A program made the position numbers and the translations under genes. From an uncultured Acetatifactor sp. (GTDB lineage: Bacteria; Bacillota; Clostridia; Lachnospirales; Lachnospiraceae), in contig CATKYJ010000002.1 in assembly GCA_949840885.1 (NCBI GenBank), positions 78,115 to 142,114 of the forward strand: a DNA stretch of 64,000 nucleotides. Reading direction: 5' to 3'. The notes below the pieces were generated by a model that searched no databases, was not told the DNA's origin, and saw only the letters and a program-made list of their open reading frames with translations. Position 1 is the first letter of the stretch. Every line of letters begins with the position of its first letter. This document shows positions 53,521-63,745 of this stretch, piece after piece.

Positions 53521-54675
53521 TTGTTCAAAGTACTGTTGGTAGACGATGAGGAACTGGCGCTGATATCTCTGCGCTACTCCTTTCCCTGGAATGAATACGG
53601 CTTCACCGAGATTCTTACCGCCACGGATCCCCAGGAGGCGCTGTGCCTGCTTATAGAGCAGCACATCGACGCCGCTTTCGTGGACATCCGGATGCCCGGG
53701 CTCACCGGGCTGGAACTGATCGCACAGGCCAGACAGGCACAGGTCTCCACCTGCTTCGTGGTTGTATCCGGTTACTCGGACTTCTCCTACCTGAAAGAGG
53801 CTATACAACTGGATACCCTGGATTACTGCTTAAAGCCCGTATCTTCCGAGGACATCACCAGCACCCTGGAAAAGGTGTCCGGCCGTGTCCTTAAGAACCG
53901 TCTGACCCAGGATCCCGTCCGCTTCCAGGCGCTTTCCCAGGACATCTCCCTCTGCGGCAGATACTTAGAAGACCTCCTTACCGGGCAGACAGACTGCGAA
54001 AGCCTTACACTGCTGTATGTCCGCACAGAAAACCTACTGCCGCTTTTAAGGGAAGCGGATCTCCATTCCCTGAAACGGTTCCTGTTCCCGGGCCCCCGGG
54101 AGGCTCTTTTGATCTGGGATCATCCCGTCCAGATCAGTGAACTGGAGGACGCCTTTGCCTCTTTATGCTCCTCCTGTCTTATGCTTCTGGACTATTCCAG
54201 ACCCCGGGCAGACGCTGTCATTCCCGTGCTGAAGCGTCTCCGTACCGAATGCCACAATCGCGGAAAAGACGATACCGGTCTGGTACAGCTTCCTGCCGTC
54301 TCCATGGAAATGGCTGATTATTTTCCCAAAATGCTCTCCTACCTCGAAGTCCATTACGCAGAGAAACTGACCCTCCAGGATCTCTCCCGGAAATTTGGCG
54401 TCAACTACACCTACCTAAGCCAGATCTTCAAGAAGTCAACGGGACAGTCATTCTCCGAATACCTGACCAGGCTCCGCCTGACCCATGCCTGTAGACTCCT
54501 GGAGGAGACCGAACAAAAGATCTCCCTGGTAGCTGAACAGACCGGCTTCAGCGATTATCATTACTTCTGCAACGTGTTCAAGCATGCTTACTCCATGTCG
54601 CCTCTGCAGTATCGTAATACCGTCAAAAAGAGAACTGACATAGAAAGAGAAAAGGTGCCAGATGAAATCCTATAA
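53521..54675 (+). CDS. AraC-type response regulator (YesN-like)
   Basis: The protein is 384 aa. A CheY-like receiver has the acidic DDEE start and phospho-acceptor Asp55 (FVDIRMPG), with Lys in the YCLKPV motif. A central linker region precedes a C-terminal AraC helix-turn-helix pair (about 285-375: YLEVHYAEKLTLQDLSRKFG, then GFSDYHYFCNVFKHAYSMSP). The start is TTG at 53521, 9 nt after AGGAGG. It overlaps the kinase gene by 14 nt. The 224 nt upstream, divergent from the GH78-like gene, hold pyrimidine-rich repeats but no clear promoter. It probably activates the adjacent transporter and xylan genes. Confidence 0.92.
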   Translation: MFKVLLVDDEELALISLRYSFPWNEYGFTEILTATDPQEALCLLIEQHIDAAFVDIRMPGLTGLELIAQARQAQVSTCFVVVSGYSDFSYLKEAIQLDTLDYCLKPVSSEDITSTLEKVSGRVLKNRLTQDPVRFQALSQDISLCGRYLEDLLTGQTDCESLTLLYVRTENLLPLLREADLHSLKRFLFPGPREALLIWDHPVQISELEDAFASLCSSCLMLLDYSRPRADAVIPVLKRLRTECHNRGKDDTGLVQLPAVSMEMADYFPKMLSYLEVHYAEKLTLQDLSRKFGVNYTYLSQIFKKSTGQSFSEYLTRLRLTHACRLLEETEQKISLVAEQTGFSDYHYFCNVFKHAYSMSPLQYRNTVKKRTDIEREKVPDEIL

Positions 54676-56479
54676 GAATCTTCCCCTGAAGCGCCAGTTT
54701 TACCTCCTGTTTGGCATGACAGCCCTCATTGTCTTCGGATCCGCACTCCTGTTTTACCAGGTTTCCTTTCGCTCCCTTCTGGACAAGGAGTCCAGGTACA
54801 TGGAGAACATGCTCTCTCAGGTCGCCCAGCGCACGGAGGACATCACCAATTCCGTGAAGCTGGTGGCAAAAACCGTATCCGGCTCCCCCGCCACCATCCA
54901 CCTGCTCACTGAGACCAACAGCACCCAGAAATGGGCCTACAGACAGACCCTCAATAATCTCATCACGGAGCTGTCCAACAGCAACCCCAGCATCCAGATG
55001 ATTCTTCTTTTGGATACCAAGGGCAAGGTCTACAGCTTCAACGGCTACGACTACTCCCTGGCCAGCAGATTGGATGCCCAATACCAGTTTTTCTCCTCCG
55101 GAACTTACGCCGGCGGCTTCACCGGAGCCATGACTCTGCCGGATTCCAGCAGCGTCTATTACGCCTGTACCCAGCCCGTATACCTCCAGGGGAAACCTGC
55201 CACAGAAGAGAATAAACTGGGGACCTGCCTGATTCTGTGCAGCAGCGATGCCCTCTATGACGCATGCAGCAGCACTGCCTCCTCGGAGCACTCCTTTTTC
55301 GCCGTGCTGGATGCCGGACAGGGGATCCTCTCTGAGAATCGGGTGGACAGCAGGTTCGATGCGGATATCCTCCCCGCCATCCTTTCAGAGGCGCGACAGG
55401 ACACTTCCAGCAAGATTGACGGCATCTCCTACCTGGTGAATCAGATCCCCTCCCTGTCCGTCACCGGCTGGAGTGTGGTCAGCATCGTCCCCTACTCCGA
55501 CATCAGCGCGGATCTGTCCCGGTTCCATGCGATTGCCCTGTTGTTTATGGCTATTCTACTGTTTACTTTCCTGGTGCTGATCCGCCAGATCATGAAGAGC
55601 ATTACCCTGCCCACCTTGAAGATCGTTGATTTTGTCCGGGAGAACCCTTACGACATTCTGCATCGGCATCTGGACATTAAAGGTCCGCCGGAGATCCGAC
55701 AGCTTGCTTCGGGCATCAATCAGATGCTGGATCAGATCAATGATCTGACCCACACCGTGCTGCAGAACCAGTCCCGGATGTATGAAATTGAACTGGGCAA
55801 CCACCAGGCCAGGCTGTCCGCTCTCCAGAGCCAGATCAACCCTCACTTCCTCTATAATACCCTGGATGCCATCCGGGGGCTGACCTATCTGGGAAAACAG
55901 GAGGAGATCCGCACCATCCTCTCTGCCCTCTCCCACATCATGCGCTACAATATCAAGGGGGAGGAAATGGTATCCGTGGAGGAGGAACTGCTCTGCGTAC
56001 AAAAATATATCCAGATCATTGACATGCGTTTCTCCGGACGCTTCCAGATCAACCTGAACATCCAGGAGGAAATCCGAAATTACAAAATGCCCCGCTTCCT
56101 CCTGCAGCCCCTGGCGGAAAACGCTATCTTCCATGGCCTGGAACTGCGTCCCGGGAAAGGAACCCTGACCCTGGTCTGCTCCCTGGGACAGGACGGTATC
56201 CTGCACTTTACCTGTACGGACGATGGAGTGGGCATTCCTGCAGAAAAACTGGAGCAGTTACAGGAAGCGCTTGCCAACGATTCTTTCCTCTCCCGAAAAG
56301 CCGAGGGAAATGCCCATATCGGCCTGCAGAATATCCACCTGCGGATCCGGCTGCTCTATGGGCCGCCCTACGGCCTGTCCATCGCAAGCACTCAGGGGCT
56401 TGGCACCACGGTCCGCCTGGACTTTCCCGCTGCGCCGGACAACCTGCCGAAGCCCCAGACGCAACTTGGGCCTTTCTGA
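54662..56479 (+). CDS. Sensor histidine kinase (YesM-like)
   Basis: The protein is 605 aa. Two membrane helices (about 15-35 and 290-310) flank an extracellular sensing domain of about 250 residues. A HAMP-like linker leads to the HPK7 kinase core: QSQINPHFLYNTLDAIRG with His395, LLQPLAENAIFHG, DDGVGIP and NAHIGLQNIHLR. It phosphorylates the upstream YesN-like regulator, presumably in response to an extracellular sugar. Confidence 0.93.
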   Translation: MKSYKNLPLKRQFYLLFGMTALIVFGSALLFYQVSFRSLLDKESRYMENMLSQVAQRTEDITNSVKLVAKTVSGSPATIHLLTETNSTQKWAYRQTLNNLITELSNSNPSIQMILLLDTKGKVYSFNGYDYSLASRLDAQYQFFSSGTYAGGFTGAMTLPDSSSVYYACTQPVYLQGKPATEENKLGTCLILCSSDALYDACSSTASSEHSFFAVLDAGQGILSENRVDSRFDADILPAILSEARQDTSSKIDGISYLVNQIPSLSVTGWSVVSIVPYSDISADLSRFHAIALLFMAILLFTFLVLIRQIMKSITLPTLKIVDFVRENPYDILHRHLDIKGPPEIRQLASGINQMLDQINDLTHTVLQNQSRMYEIELGNHQARLSALQSQINPHFLYNTLDAIRGLTYLGKQEEIRTILSALSHIMRYNIKGEEMVSVEEELLCVQKYIQIIDMRFSGRFQINLNIQEEIRNYKMPRFLLQPLAENAIFHGLELRPGKGTLTLVCSLGQDGILHFTCTDDGVGIPAEKLEQLQEALANDSFLSRKAEGNAHIGLQNIHLRIRLLYGPPYGLSIASTQGLGTTVRLDFPAAPDNLPKPQTQLGPF

Positions 56480-56492
56480 CAACTCTGCCAGA

Positions 56493-56536
56493 AAGAAAAA
56501 TCCTGCATGGGACTTTTTGACGGTTCCATGCAGGAT
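56493..56536 (-). terminator. Terminator of the transport operon
   Basis: ATCCTGCATGG (56500-56510) pairs with CCATGCAGGAT (56526-56536), followed on the minus strand by TTTTTCTTTC. It lies between the converging kinase and solute-binding genes. Confidence 0.87.
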
Positions 56537-56572
56537 AAAACGCTTACAGTTTCTGAGGTACTGGAAAGTCCC

Positions 56573-58225
56573 TTACTGGGCGCTGTTCCATGCGTCAATC
56601 TGGGCCTGCACTTCGGCCACAATCTTGTCCACGCCGTTGGCTTTCAGTTTCTCGTTAAGTTCGTCCAGGGTCTTGATCACTTCCTCAGGAGTCTCACTCT
56701 TTCCGCCGTTTAATATCCCTATATAGCCACTTACCACATTGTTGCAGGCAGATATCTCATTCTGGATATTAGAAGTGTCCAGTACGAAACCCATATGGGC
56801 GGCCAGCTTTGCACTGTTGTTGTACTCCACCATTTTCTTGAACACAACGTTATCCGGGCCGCTATAGCTCTCCGGTGCGTCCGTAATGGTTACATTGCCG
56901 AAATAAATCCCATACCAGTAGAGCCATCCCGGGTTGGAAACATCACTGTTGCGTCCGCCCTCCAGAGTCTTTTTCCCATTCTCATCCACGGAGTAATGCT
57001 GGCCTTCGATACCGAAGCGGAGCAAGGTAGCGATATATGGATCTGTATTGACCAGATCCAGAAGCATCATGGCGCGTTCCGGATTCTTGCAGTTTGCTGA
57101 AATTGCTGAACCTGCGCTAGTGTAATTGCCTGTATCTGACCATACATTGTCAAAAACTACCAGCTTTGTCCGAAAATCCTCCCCATACAAATGCTCGTCA
57201 ATCCAGGTATATCCCCAGGATCTGCTCAGCAGCGTGGACGGCTCATAATTGATGGTAGGGTATTGGGCATAATCATAAGCAAATACGCCCTCTGCTATCA
57301 GTCTTTGCTGTTGGAGACAGAACTCCTTGTATTCCTCTGTTTCGTAAAAATTAAACACTGTATCCGGGTCATATCCCTCCACGTCCTCAATCCCGGGAAT
57401 ATTGCAGACTGCCATTAAATCTACAAAAGTCTCCAAGGCATAGTAAGAGGGTACAATGGGCAGGATGCTGTCCGTCAAGGGCATCCCTTCCCATTCGGGG
57501 TGTTTTTCGTTGCGGCGCTTCAGCGCATCCACCAGGAATTCCTCACAATCCATATAGTTCTTCCAGCCCAGGTTGTCCATATCCAGCTCCAGTTCCTCTG
57601 CCAAGTCCGCATTGTAGATATATCCCATGATATAGGAATTGTCCTTTAAAGTGGGCACGCCGTATATATGCCCATTCACTGACATGGCTTTCCACACATC
57701 CTCGCTAAACAGCCCTTTCACCCCGGTTCCATACTCATCCCAGAGCTCGTCAAGGGGATAGAAAGCCCCCATATTAGCATGAGTATTGTAGACTACATTG
57801 GAGTCAAAACTCACAATTCCCGCATCTTCACCTGTCTGCAGCATGTTCTTCACCTTTTCCCCATACTCTCCCCAGGACATCAGATGAAGCTTGACATTCA
57901 TATTCAACTTTTCCAACAGGTACTCGTTCAGAGCATCCTGCACCATCTCCTGATCCGGCTGACCCACGGCGTCAATATACCAGTCCAGCTCCACATACTC
58001 CAGATCGCTCACTGCCTGTTTTCCCTCTTCCTCTGACTGGGGCTGCTCTTCTGTCTCTTTTGACTGGGACTGCTCCCCGCCTGCCCCCCCAGAACTGCTT
58101 TCCGCACCGCTCTGGGCACTGCTCTCTTCTTTCCCCCCGTCCTGTGCCGGTTTGCTCCCGCACCCGGCCAGCAAAGAAACCGTCATCGTAACCGTACACA
58201 ATAGTGCTGCCAGCTTTCTTTTCAT
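56573..58225 (-). CDS. Extracellular solute-binding lipoprotein (LplA-like)
   Basis: The protein is 550 aa. The signal ends in the lipobox LLAGCGSK (Cys22). A Ser/Glu/Gln/Gly-rich linker follows, then the large two-lobe CUT1-type binding domain, opening with VELDWYIDAVGQPDQE and including GIVSFDSNVVYNT. Proteins of this kind pair with LplB/LplC permeases and bind oligosaccharides; given GH115 nearby, aldouronates are the best guess. AAGGAG precedes the ATG. Confidence 0.9.
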   Translation of the reverse strand: MKRKLAALLCTVTMTVSLLAGCGSKPAQDGGKEESSAQSGAESSSGGAGGEQSQSKETEEQPQSEEEGKQAVSDLEYVELDWYIDAVGQPDQEMVQDALNEYLLEKLNMNVKLHLMSWGEYGEKVKNMLQTGEDAGIVSFDSNVVYNTHANMGAFYPLDELWDEYGTGVKGLFSEDVWKAMSVNGHIYGVPTLKDNSYIMGYIYNADLAEELELDMDNLGWKNYMDCEEFLVDALKRRNEKHPEWEGMPLTDSILPIVPSYYALETFVDLMAVCNIPGIEDVEGYDPDTVFNFYETEEYKEFCLQQQRLIAEGVFAYDYAQYPTINYEPSTLLSRSWGYTWIDEHLYGEDFRTKLVVFDNVWSDTGNYTSAGSAISANCKNPERAMMLLDLVNTDPYIATLLRFGIEGQHYSVDENGKKTLEGGRNSDVSNPGWLYWYGIYFGNVTITDAPESYSGPDNVVFKKMVEYNNSAKLAAHMGFVLDTSNIQNEISACNNVVSGYIGILNGGKSETPEEVIKTLDELNEKLKANGVDKIVAEVQAQIDAWNSAQ

Positions 58226-58328
58226 TTTTCACTTCTCCTTTGGCTTAAAATATTTTGGTGCTTTATCATTATCCGCGGCGGGTCTTCCGCGGAGAACAAT
58301 CCCTGATTCAGGAATTCCGGTTCCGCGC

Positions 58329-59282
58329 TCACTCCTTGATGCTCCCCATAGTCATTCCATTCACAAAATACCGCTGGAAAAACGGATAGGCGAAGAGAAT
58401 GGGCAAAATGGCCACCAGGGTGCATGCCATCCGCAGGTTTGTTGTGGGAATGGTCTTCAGCATCCGCAGTCCGTCCGGCGTCCCCGACAGCCCTGAATTT
58501 GTCTTCAGATAGTCCACAGACCCCTGAAGCTTCAACAGCAGAGTCTGCAAAGGCACCAGATTGGGATTCTCAATATAAAGCATTCCCGTAAACCAGTCAT
58601 TCCATTTCCCCACGAAGTTAAACAGCGCCACCGTGGCAATCCCCGCCTTGGACAGGGGCATCACCACCCGGAAGAAAATAGTGAAATGTCCTGCCCCGTC
58701 AATCTTCGCCGCGTCAAACAAGGCTTCCGGAATGGAGGTTCTTAAGAATGTCTTCAAGATGATCACATTGGAGGCTCCTACCAGCCCCGGCAGCAGCAGG
58801 ATCCAGATGGTATCTTTCAGGTGGAAATACCTGACATTGATAATGTAGGAGGACACCAATCCGCCGCCGAACAGCATGGTAAAGAACAGGAACCAGGTCA
58901 GCTGCCTATGGCACCAGAAATCTTTCTGGGAGATCACATAGGCGTACAGCATCATCACCAGGACGCCCATTGCCGTTCCCACTACAGAGTAAATGATCGT
59001 AATCCGATAGGATTTCACCATCTGTTCCCCTATTTTCAGTAGATACGCATATCCCTCCAGAGACCATCCCTGGGGAAAAAAGGTATAGCCCGCACGGTTG
59101 ATGCTGTCCGTGCTGGAAAAGGATATGACAATGACCAGGACCAGGGGCAAAAAGGTGACCAGCGCCGTGAATATCAGTATAACGCTGAACGCTAAATTCC
59201 ATTTGGTGCTGAGTCTGTTCAGCTTTTTCCTGTTCTTTCCTGCTCTTTCCGAATATTTCCTGCTTTTTTCTTGTCTGTCCAT
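58329..59282 (-). CDS. Carbohydrate ABC transporter permease (LplC/YtcP-like)
   Basis: The protein is about 317 aa with six helices. The start SVILIFTALVTFLPLVLVIVIS and the EAA coupling loop (DAAKIDGAGHFTIFFRVVMPLSK) are typical of the MalG/LplC family, and the end MTMGSIKE matches this subgroup. The start at 59282 follows AGGAAG; an upstream GTG at 59348 has no good site. It lies between the LplB-like permease and the lipoprotein gene. Confidence 0.92.
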   Translation of the reverse strand: MDRQEKSRKYSERAGKNRKKLNRLSTKWNLAFSVILIFTALVTFLPLVLVIVISFSSTDSINRAGYTFFPQGWSLEGYAYLLKIGEQMVKSYRITIIYSVVGTAMGVLVMMLYAYVISQKDFWCHRQLTWFLFFTMLFGGGLVSSYIINVRYFHLKDTIWILLLPGLVGASNVIILKTFLRTSIPEALFDAAKIDGAGHFTIFFRVVMPLSKAGIATVALFNFVGKWNDWFTGMLYIENPNLVPLQTLLLKLQGSVDYLKTNSGLSGTPDGLRMLKTIPTTNLRMACTLVAILPILFAYPFFQRYFVNGMTMGSIKE

Positions 59283-59473
59283 CTGTCTTCTTCCTGCCTG
59301 CTTTCTTTTTGAAGTACTGCCGTTTTTCTGGATTGTGGCTTTTCTCACCGCTTTTTGGAGGACTGTCCTCTTTTTATCGTGCCGCTTTTTGTAATGCCTC
59401 TTTCCTATTACTCTATGGCTTTCTTTTATAAAGCCTGCCTACTTTTTCAATACACCCGCTCAAGTCCTGCAGT

Positions 59474-60409
59474 TTAGAACATAGCGCTGTCCGGGTCGAT
59501 TTTGGAGACTACCTTGTTCGCCGCCAGGATGGCCACGAAGCCCACTACCGACTGGTAGAAGCCCGCTGCCGACGACATGCCGATATTGCCCAGGTTCATC
59601 AGCCCCCTGTATATATAAGTGTCCAGCACATCCGTCACCCGGTACAGGGCTCCGCTGTTTCCCGTCACATTGTAAAACAGCCCGAAGTCCCCCCGGAATA
59701 TCCCTCCCATGGCCATAATCATATTGATCACGATGATGAATCGCAGATGGGGCAAAGTGATGTACCTGGCCTGCTGGAGTCTGGATGCCCCGTCCAGCAC
59801 TGCGGCCTCATAATAGTCCGAGGAGATGCCGGAGATTACCGCCAGGTAGACCACTGCCTGAAAGCCTACGTTTTTCCACGCGTTGATGAACACCAGCAGA
59901 AAGGGCCAGGGCTCTATGACCAGATACCAGTCCGTCATCCCCTTGCCCCCAAGCATCCGGATCACCTGATTCACAAAGCCGTTATTGCGGTCCAGGAATG
60001 CGGTGACTATGATGGTGACCACCGCCCAGGACAGGAAGCTGGGCATCATGAAAACTGTCTGCAAAGACTTGGCTAACAGCCTGGAATGCAGTTCGCTGAG
60101 CATCAGCGCCAATCCCACTGCCAGGAACAGGTTCAGGGCAATGAACACCACGTTGTAGAGAATGGTATTCCTGGTGATGATGAAAGCATCCGTAGTAGTA
60201 AAGAGAAACTCAAAATTCTTGAATCCCACAAAGTCAGAGCCGAAAATCCCTTTCTGCACCTTGTAGTCCTTAAAAGCCAGAACCAGTCCCCCCATAGGGA
60301 GATAGCAGAAGCAGATCAGCCATATCACTGTAGGAAACGCCATTATATACAGGGGAATGTCCTGTTTCCTGAAGATTTTCCGCCGGGTTCGTTCTTGTCG
60401 TCTTTTCAC
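59474..60409 (-). CDS. Carbohydrate ABC transporter permease (LplB/YteP-like)
   Basis: The protein is 311 aa, the MalF/LplB-type subunit with six helices. It opens with PLYIMAFPTVIWLICFCYLP, carries FKDYKVQKGIFGSDFVGFKNF, and has the coupling loop EAAVLDGASRLQQARYITLPHL. The GTG start follows AGGAAAGG. It is the first gene of the transport operon, behind a clear promoter. No ATPase gene is present in the window; a shared MsmK/UgpC-type ATPase encoded elsewhere is usual for such systems. Confidence 0.92.
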   Translation of the reverse strand: MKRRQERTRRKIFRKQDIPLYIMAFPTVIWLICFCYLPMGGLVLAFKDYKVQKGIFGSDFVGFKNFEFLFTTTDAFIITRNTILYNVVFIALNLFLAVGLALMLSELHSRLLAKSLQTVFMMPSFLSWAVVTIIVTAFLDRNNGFVNQVIRMLGGKGMTDWYLVIEPWPFLLVFINAWKNVGFQAVVYLAVISGISSDYYEAAVLDGASRLQQARYITLPHLRFIIVINMIMAMGGIFRGDFGLFYNVTGNSGALYRVTDVLDTYIYRGLMNLGNIGMSSAAGFYQSVVGFVAILAANKVVSKIDPDSAMF

Positions 60410-60463
60410 TGTCGGTATATCCTTTCCTGATTCTTTTATCGAAATTCTGTTATCTAAGGTCTA

Positions 60464-60491
60464 TCATACATTTCGTAAAAAGAACTGACAA
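60464..60491 (-). promoter_or_regulatory. Promoter of the transport operon
   Basis: On the minus strand: TTGTCA (60486-60491), a 16-nt spacer and TATGAT (60464-60469), about 55 nt before the LplB-like GTG. Confidence 0.7.
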
Positions 60492-60550
60492 TAGAATATC
60501 TTCAGGCAAAAATGTGTAAAATCTTCGGTTTTGCCTGCCTGTGCCCGCTA

Positions 60551-60594
60551 ACTTTAAAAGCGGAGAAGCCGCAATTCTGCCACGGCTCCTCCGC
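60551..60594 (-). terminator. Terminator downstream of the GH115 gene
   Basis: AGCGGAGAAGCCG (60558-60570) pairs with CGGCTCCTCCGCT (60582-60594) with one mismatch. On the minus strand it is followed by TTTTA. It lies about 170 nt after the GH115 stop, so the hydrolase and transport genes are separate transcripts. The rest of this 351-nt gap shows only a short direct repeat (cttactgtcaa, near 60597 and 60631). Confidence 0.65.
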
Positions 60595-60760
60595 TCTTAC
60601 TGTCAAGTCTGTGTTCTGTCACAACTCTGTTCTTACTGTCAAATCCCTATGTTCAATCAAACGCCGCCTTTACAGCGCCACTGCCTCCGCAGCCTTTTAC
60701 GGCCCGCCGGCTTCTCTCAGGGCCACCCGGTAAGCTTCCGCCTTGGCCTCAAATTCCTCC

Positions 60761-63718
60761 TCAGAGCGATTCTGCTTCCCAAAACCAGCTTTCCTCCGGT
60801 CCCGTATATGACTTAAGCCCGGCACAGTCCGGCCTGTAAATGCGTATCCGCTCCAATACCGTTCCCGCTTCCAGCGGACTGATCACAAGTTCCTGTACCC
60901 CCTGTCCAAAAGGCATCACCAGGCGGGTACACCTCTCCTTGTCGAGAGCGGCTTTGGCCCATCTGCCGTCGCTGCCGTCCCCCGACCTGAAATCAGCGGG
61001 CACCAGCCGGGCTTTCACAGGCTCTCCATCCCCGGCCCGCACCAGCAGATTTACACTTTCGCCGTTAACCAGTGGATTTGCAGGCGCCGTCAAAAGCTCC
61101 ACCTGATATTCCCCGGCTTCTTCCGTCCAAAAACGGTATACCAGTTCCGGCTTCTCCTCCTCTTGTGCAAATACAGCCGTGCTCGGAAAAACCTTTACGC
61201 CGCAGCCATATTTTCCGTAATCCCGAATGGTTTGAAAGCTTCCCTTTTCCGTATCCTTTTTGCGGCAGTAATGCTCTGCTCCCATCGTGATAATCCCATT
61301 CCGTCCCATAAACATCATGGGCAAAGGCTTTTCTGCCGCCTGTCCTGACACCTCCACAAGCACTCTGGCCTCCCCGTCGGTGACAAGCAAACTGACGTCC
61401 TGTCTCTCCCCAGGAAGCTTCTCTCTATGGCAGACGAGGACAATCTCCTCCAAGTCCTCCACATCTCCCTCCCGGGATGACAGTTCCAGCCACTTTGGCA
61501 GTTCTTCCCGCCCATCTGCCCTGCAATCGGCTTTGTTTTCTCCATGGTTATGCCCGTATGGCATTATCTGATAATGCAGACTGCCCCTCCCGGTATTGGC
61601 AATCTCCAATACCGTCTTTTCACAGCCGGCATAGCAAAAATCCGGTACCTTTATCACCGTGGGCGATCCATAATTCTTTGTCGCCGTCTCCTCCCTGTCC
61701 TTTCGTGAAACGCTCATTGCGGGACGGTGGCCCGGCTCCACTTTCATCATAACCGGGTAACGATAATCATCCTCGTTCCACTTGGTAAAGCCGATATGCT
61801 GTGCCATCTGCATCCCGTTCCATTTACCGCCGCGAAACTGCGCCCACTCCTCCTGAAAGGCCCGGTCAGCCTGGATGCAGTCCTGCACCATCTCGCCGTA
61901 GGCATTGGCCGCCTTTCTGCCCTGTGCCGCATAATGATGATTTTTTCCTGCGTACAGATGCATCTTCAAAAGATTCATACTGGCCATGGCCGGATAATGA
62001 ATCATACTGTAATACGCCCTGTTGTCCTCCATCTCCTCCATGATCTGTTTCGACAGAGCCTCCACCTCCCCGGCTCTCTCCAGCATTCTGTCAGTTTCCC
62101 CGTAATGGCAGGGGTGATAAACCCCCTCATGAAGAGCTTCCGGCCTGCGCAGGCTGTTCCATCGAATATAATCGGTCAGCACCTTTTCTATTCCGCTTCT
62201 TAAGGCAGGCGTTGTCCCCTGAAAGGTCTCCTTTACCCAACGCCGCGTATATTCCCTGCAGCTGTCAGGATTGCCATATCCCCATTTATCATAGTCATAA
62301 GCCAAAGCCATAAAATAGGAAAGGGGCACCTCATGGAACTTCAAATCCCCCACATTCACAATCCACACATCCCGGATTCCATATTCATAGGCCTCCGACA
62401 TCTGCTCCCAGATCTGTGAAAAAGGGGTGGAATCCACCCATTCATAGGATATGGGACTTCCGTGATAATCCAGATGATAATACATACCAAAGCCACCGCT
62501 GCGGTTTCGGATATCCTCTCCGGGCAAAGTCCGCATATAACCGTAATTGTCCTCGCAGAACATACAGGTCACGCCCTCCAGCCCTTCCCAGTCTTTCAGT
62601 CCCGGCGTCTCCTCATCCCCGTAGAAATAAGGCTCCACCTCCTTATAAAGTGCCAGAAGCATGGGCACATCTTCCCTGTCCCGCTCCACATACCTGTGTA
62701 TCAGTTCCCTTTGCTTTGTGATGATATCCTTTAGCAGACCGATATTCTCCGCAATCGTGGAATGGGGTCCCAGCATGGAAGTATCCCGCTCGCCCCGCAT
62801 TCCTATCGTTATGATATGCTCATATTTCCCGCTGCGCTTCAGGGCATCCTCCCAATAATGCAGAAGCCCCTGTTCATTGGTATGGAAATTCCACTCGTTT
62901 CCGTACCGGCTTCCCTCTCCCCGCACCTTGTCCCATTCCTCGCTGGCTCTCAGACAGGGTTCATGATGGGAATATCCCACTACCACTCCATAGAGATCCG
63001 CCAGTTCCTCGTTTTTGTTCCCCGGTCCGTCCAGGGGAAAAGAGGCGCTCCACATGGCAGGCCACAGATAATTGCCCTTTAGGCGCAGGAGGAGTTCAAA
63101 CACATGGTCATATGCCTCCTGGTTAAAACCTCCGAAATGCTCCGTTACCCAGCTTCCGAAACAGGGCCATTCATCATTGATAAAAAATCCTCTATACTTT
63201 ATGCTGGGCTCTGGGGACACTGTCTCTATCTCTTCTCCGATTTCCAGTGCTTCCCTCGCCGCTGGCTGCACATCTCCCCAATAACACATAGGAGATACGC
63301 CGATGTATTCCGACAGGGCGAACATACCATAAATGGTTCCCCTTTTATCACTGCCGCAGATTAGCAATACCGTCTGAATTTCCCGGGGGAACGTCAAAAT
63401 CTGCGGTTTCTCTTTCAGAGAAATCATCTGAATCCTGTAGACTTCCCATTTGGCGCTGCCGTCCTCCCGCCTCAGTTGCCTCGTATCCGTCAGGCCTCTC
63501 TGCTCCAGTTCTTCCAAAACAGGGCTCTTTCCCAGTGTCGCACACAGGATCAGCTGAGAGGCATGTACCGCAGCCAGACCTTCCTCTGTCACCACAGGCG
63601 GCCTGTGGCCAAAGACTTTCTCCATATCTCCTGCTACTTTCCCGGCAATCCTCCTGATTCCCTCTCCGCCGCTTTGTTCCACCAGGATAGGCGGTATCGT
63701 GCCTTTTCCGATTTTCAT
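60761..63718 (-). CDS. GH115 family alpha-glucuronidase
   Basis: The protein is 985 aa with no signal peptide, so cytoplasmic. The family order is clear: an N-terminal domain with GTIYGMFALSEYIGVSPMCYW, then the barrel with KYRGFFINDEWPCF, LLLRLKGNYLWPAMWS, YSHHEPCLRASEEW, TIGMRGERDTSM and VWIVNVGDLKFHEVPLSYFM, and a C-terminal beta domain (FWEAESL end). GH115 enzymes remove (4-O-methyl)glucuronic acid from xylan or its fragments. The ATG follows AAAGGAG. It lies 27 nt after the SGNH-like gene. Confidence 0.95.
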   Translation of the reverse strand: MKIGKGTIPPILVEQSGGEGIRRIAGKVAGDMEKVFGHRPPVVTEEGLAAVHASQLILCATLGKSPVLEELEQRGLTDTRQLRREDGSAKWEVYRIQMISLKEKPQILTFPREIQTVLLICGSDKRGTIYGMFALSEYIGVSPMCYWGDVQPAAREALEIGEEIETVSPEPSIKYRGFFINDEWPCFGSWVTEHFGGFNQEAYDHVFELLLRLKGNYLWPAMWSASFPLDGPGNKNEELADLYGVVVGYSHHEPCLRASEEWDKVRGEGSRYGNEWNFHTNEQGLLHYWEDALKRSGKYEHIITIGMRGERDTSMLGPHSTIAENIGLLKDIITKQRELIHRYVERDREDVPMLLALYKEVEPYFYGDEETPGLKDWEGLEGVTCMFCEDNYGYMRTLPGEDIRNRSGGFGMYYHLDYHGSPISYEWVDSTPFSQIWEQMSEAYEYGIRDVWIVNVGDLKFHEVPLSYFMALAYDYDKWGYGNPDSCREYTRRWVKETFQGTTPALRSGIEKVLTDYIRWNSLRRPEALHEGVYHPCHYGETDRMLERAGEVEALSKQIMEEMEDNRAYYSMIHYPAMASMNLLKMHLYAGKNHHYAAQGRKAANAYGEMVQDCIQADRAFQEEWAQFRGGKWNGMQMAQHIGFTKWNEDDYRYPVMMKVEPGHRPAMSVSRKDREETATKNYGSPTVIKVPDFCYAGCEKTVLEIANTGRGSLHYQIMPYGHNHGENKADCRADGREELPKWLELSSREGDVEDLEEIVLVCHREKLPGERQDVSLLVTDGEARVLVEVSGQAAEKPLPMMFMGRNGIITMGAEHYCRKKDTEKGSFQTIRDYGKYGCGVKVFPSTAVFAQEEEKPELVYRFWTEEAGEYQVELLTAPANPLVNGESVNLLVRAGDGEPVKARLVPADFRSGDGSDGRWAKAALDKERCTRLVMPFGQGVQELVISPLEAGTVLERIRIYRPDCAGLKSYTGPEESWFWEAESL

Positions 63719-63745
63719 AATCGCTCCTTTATTCTTTTAAGCCCC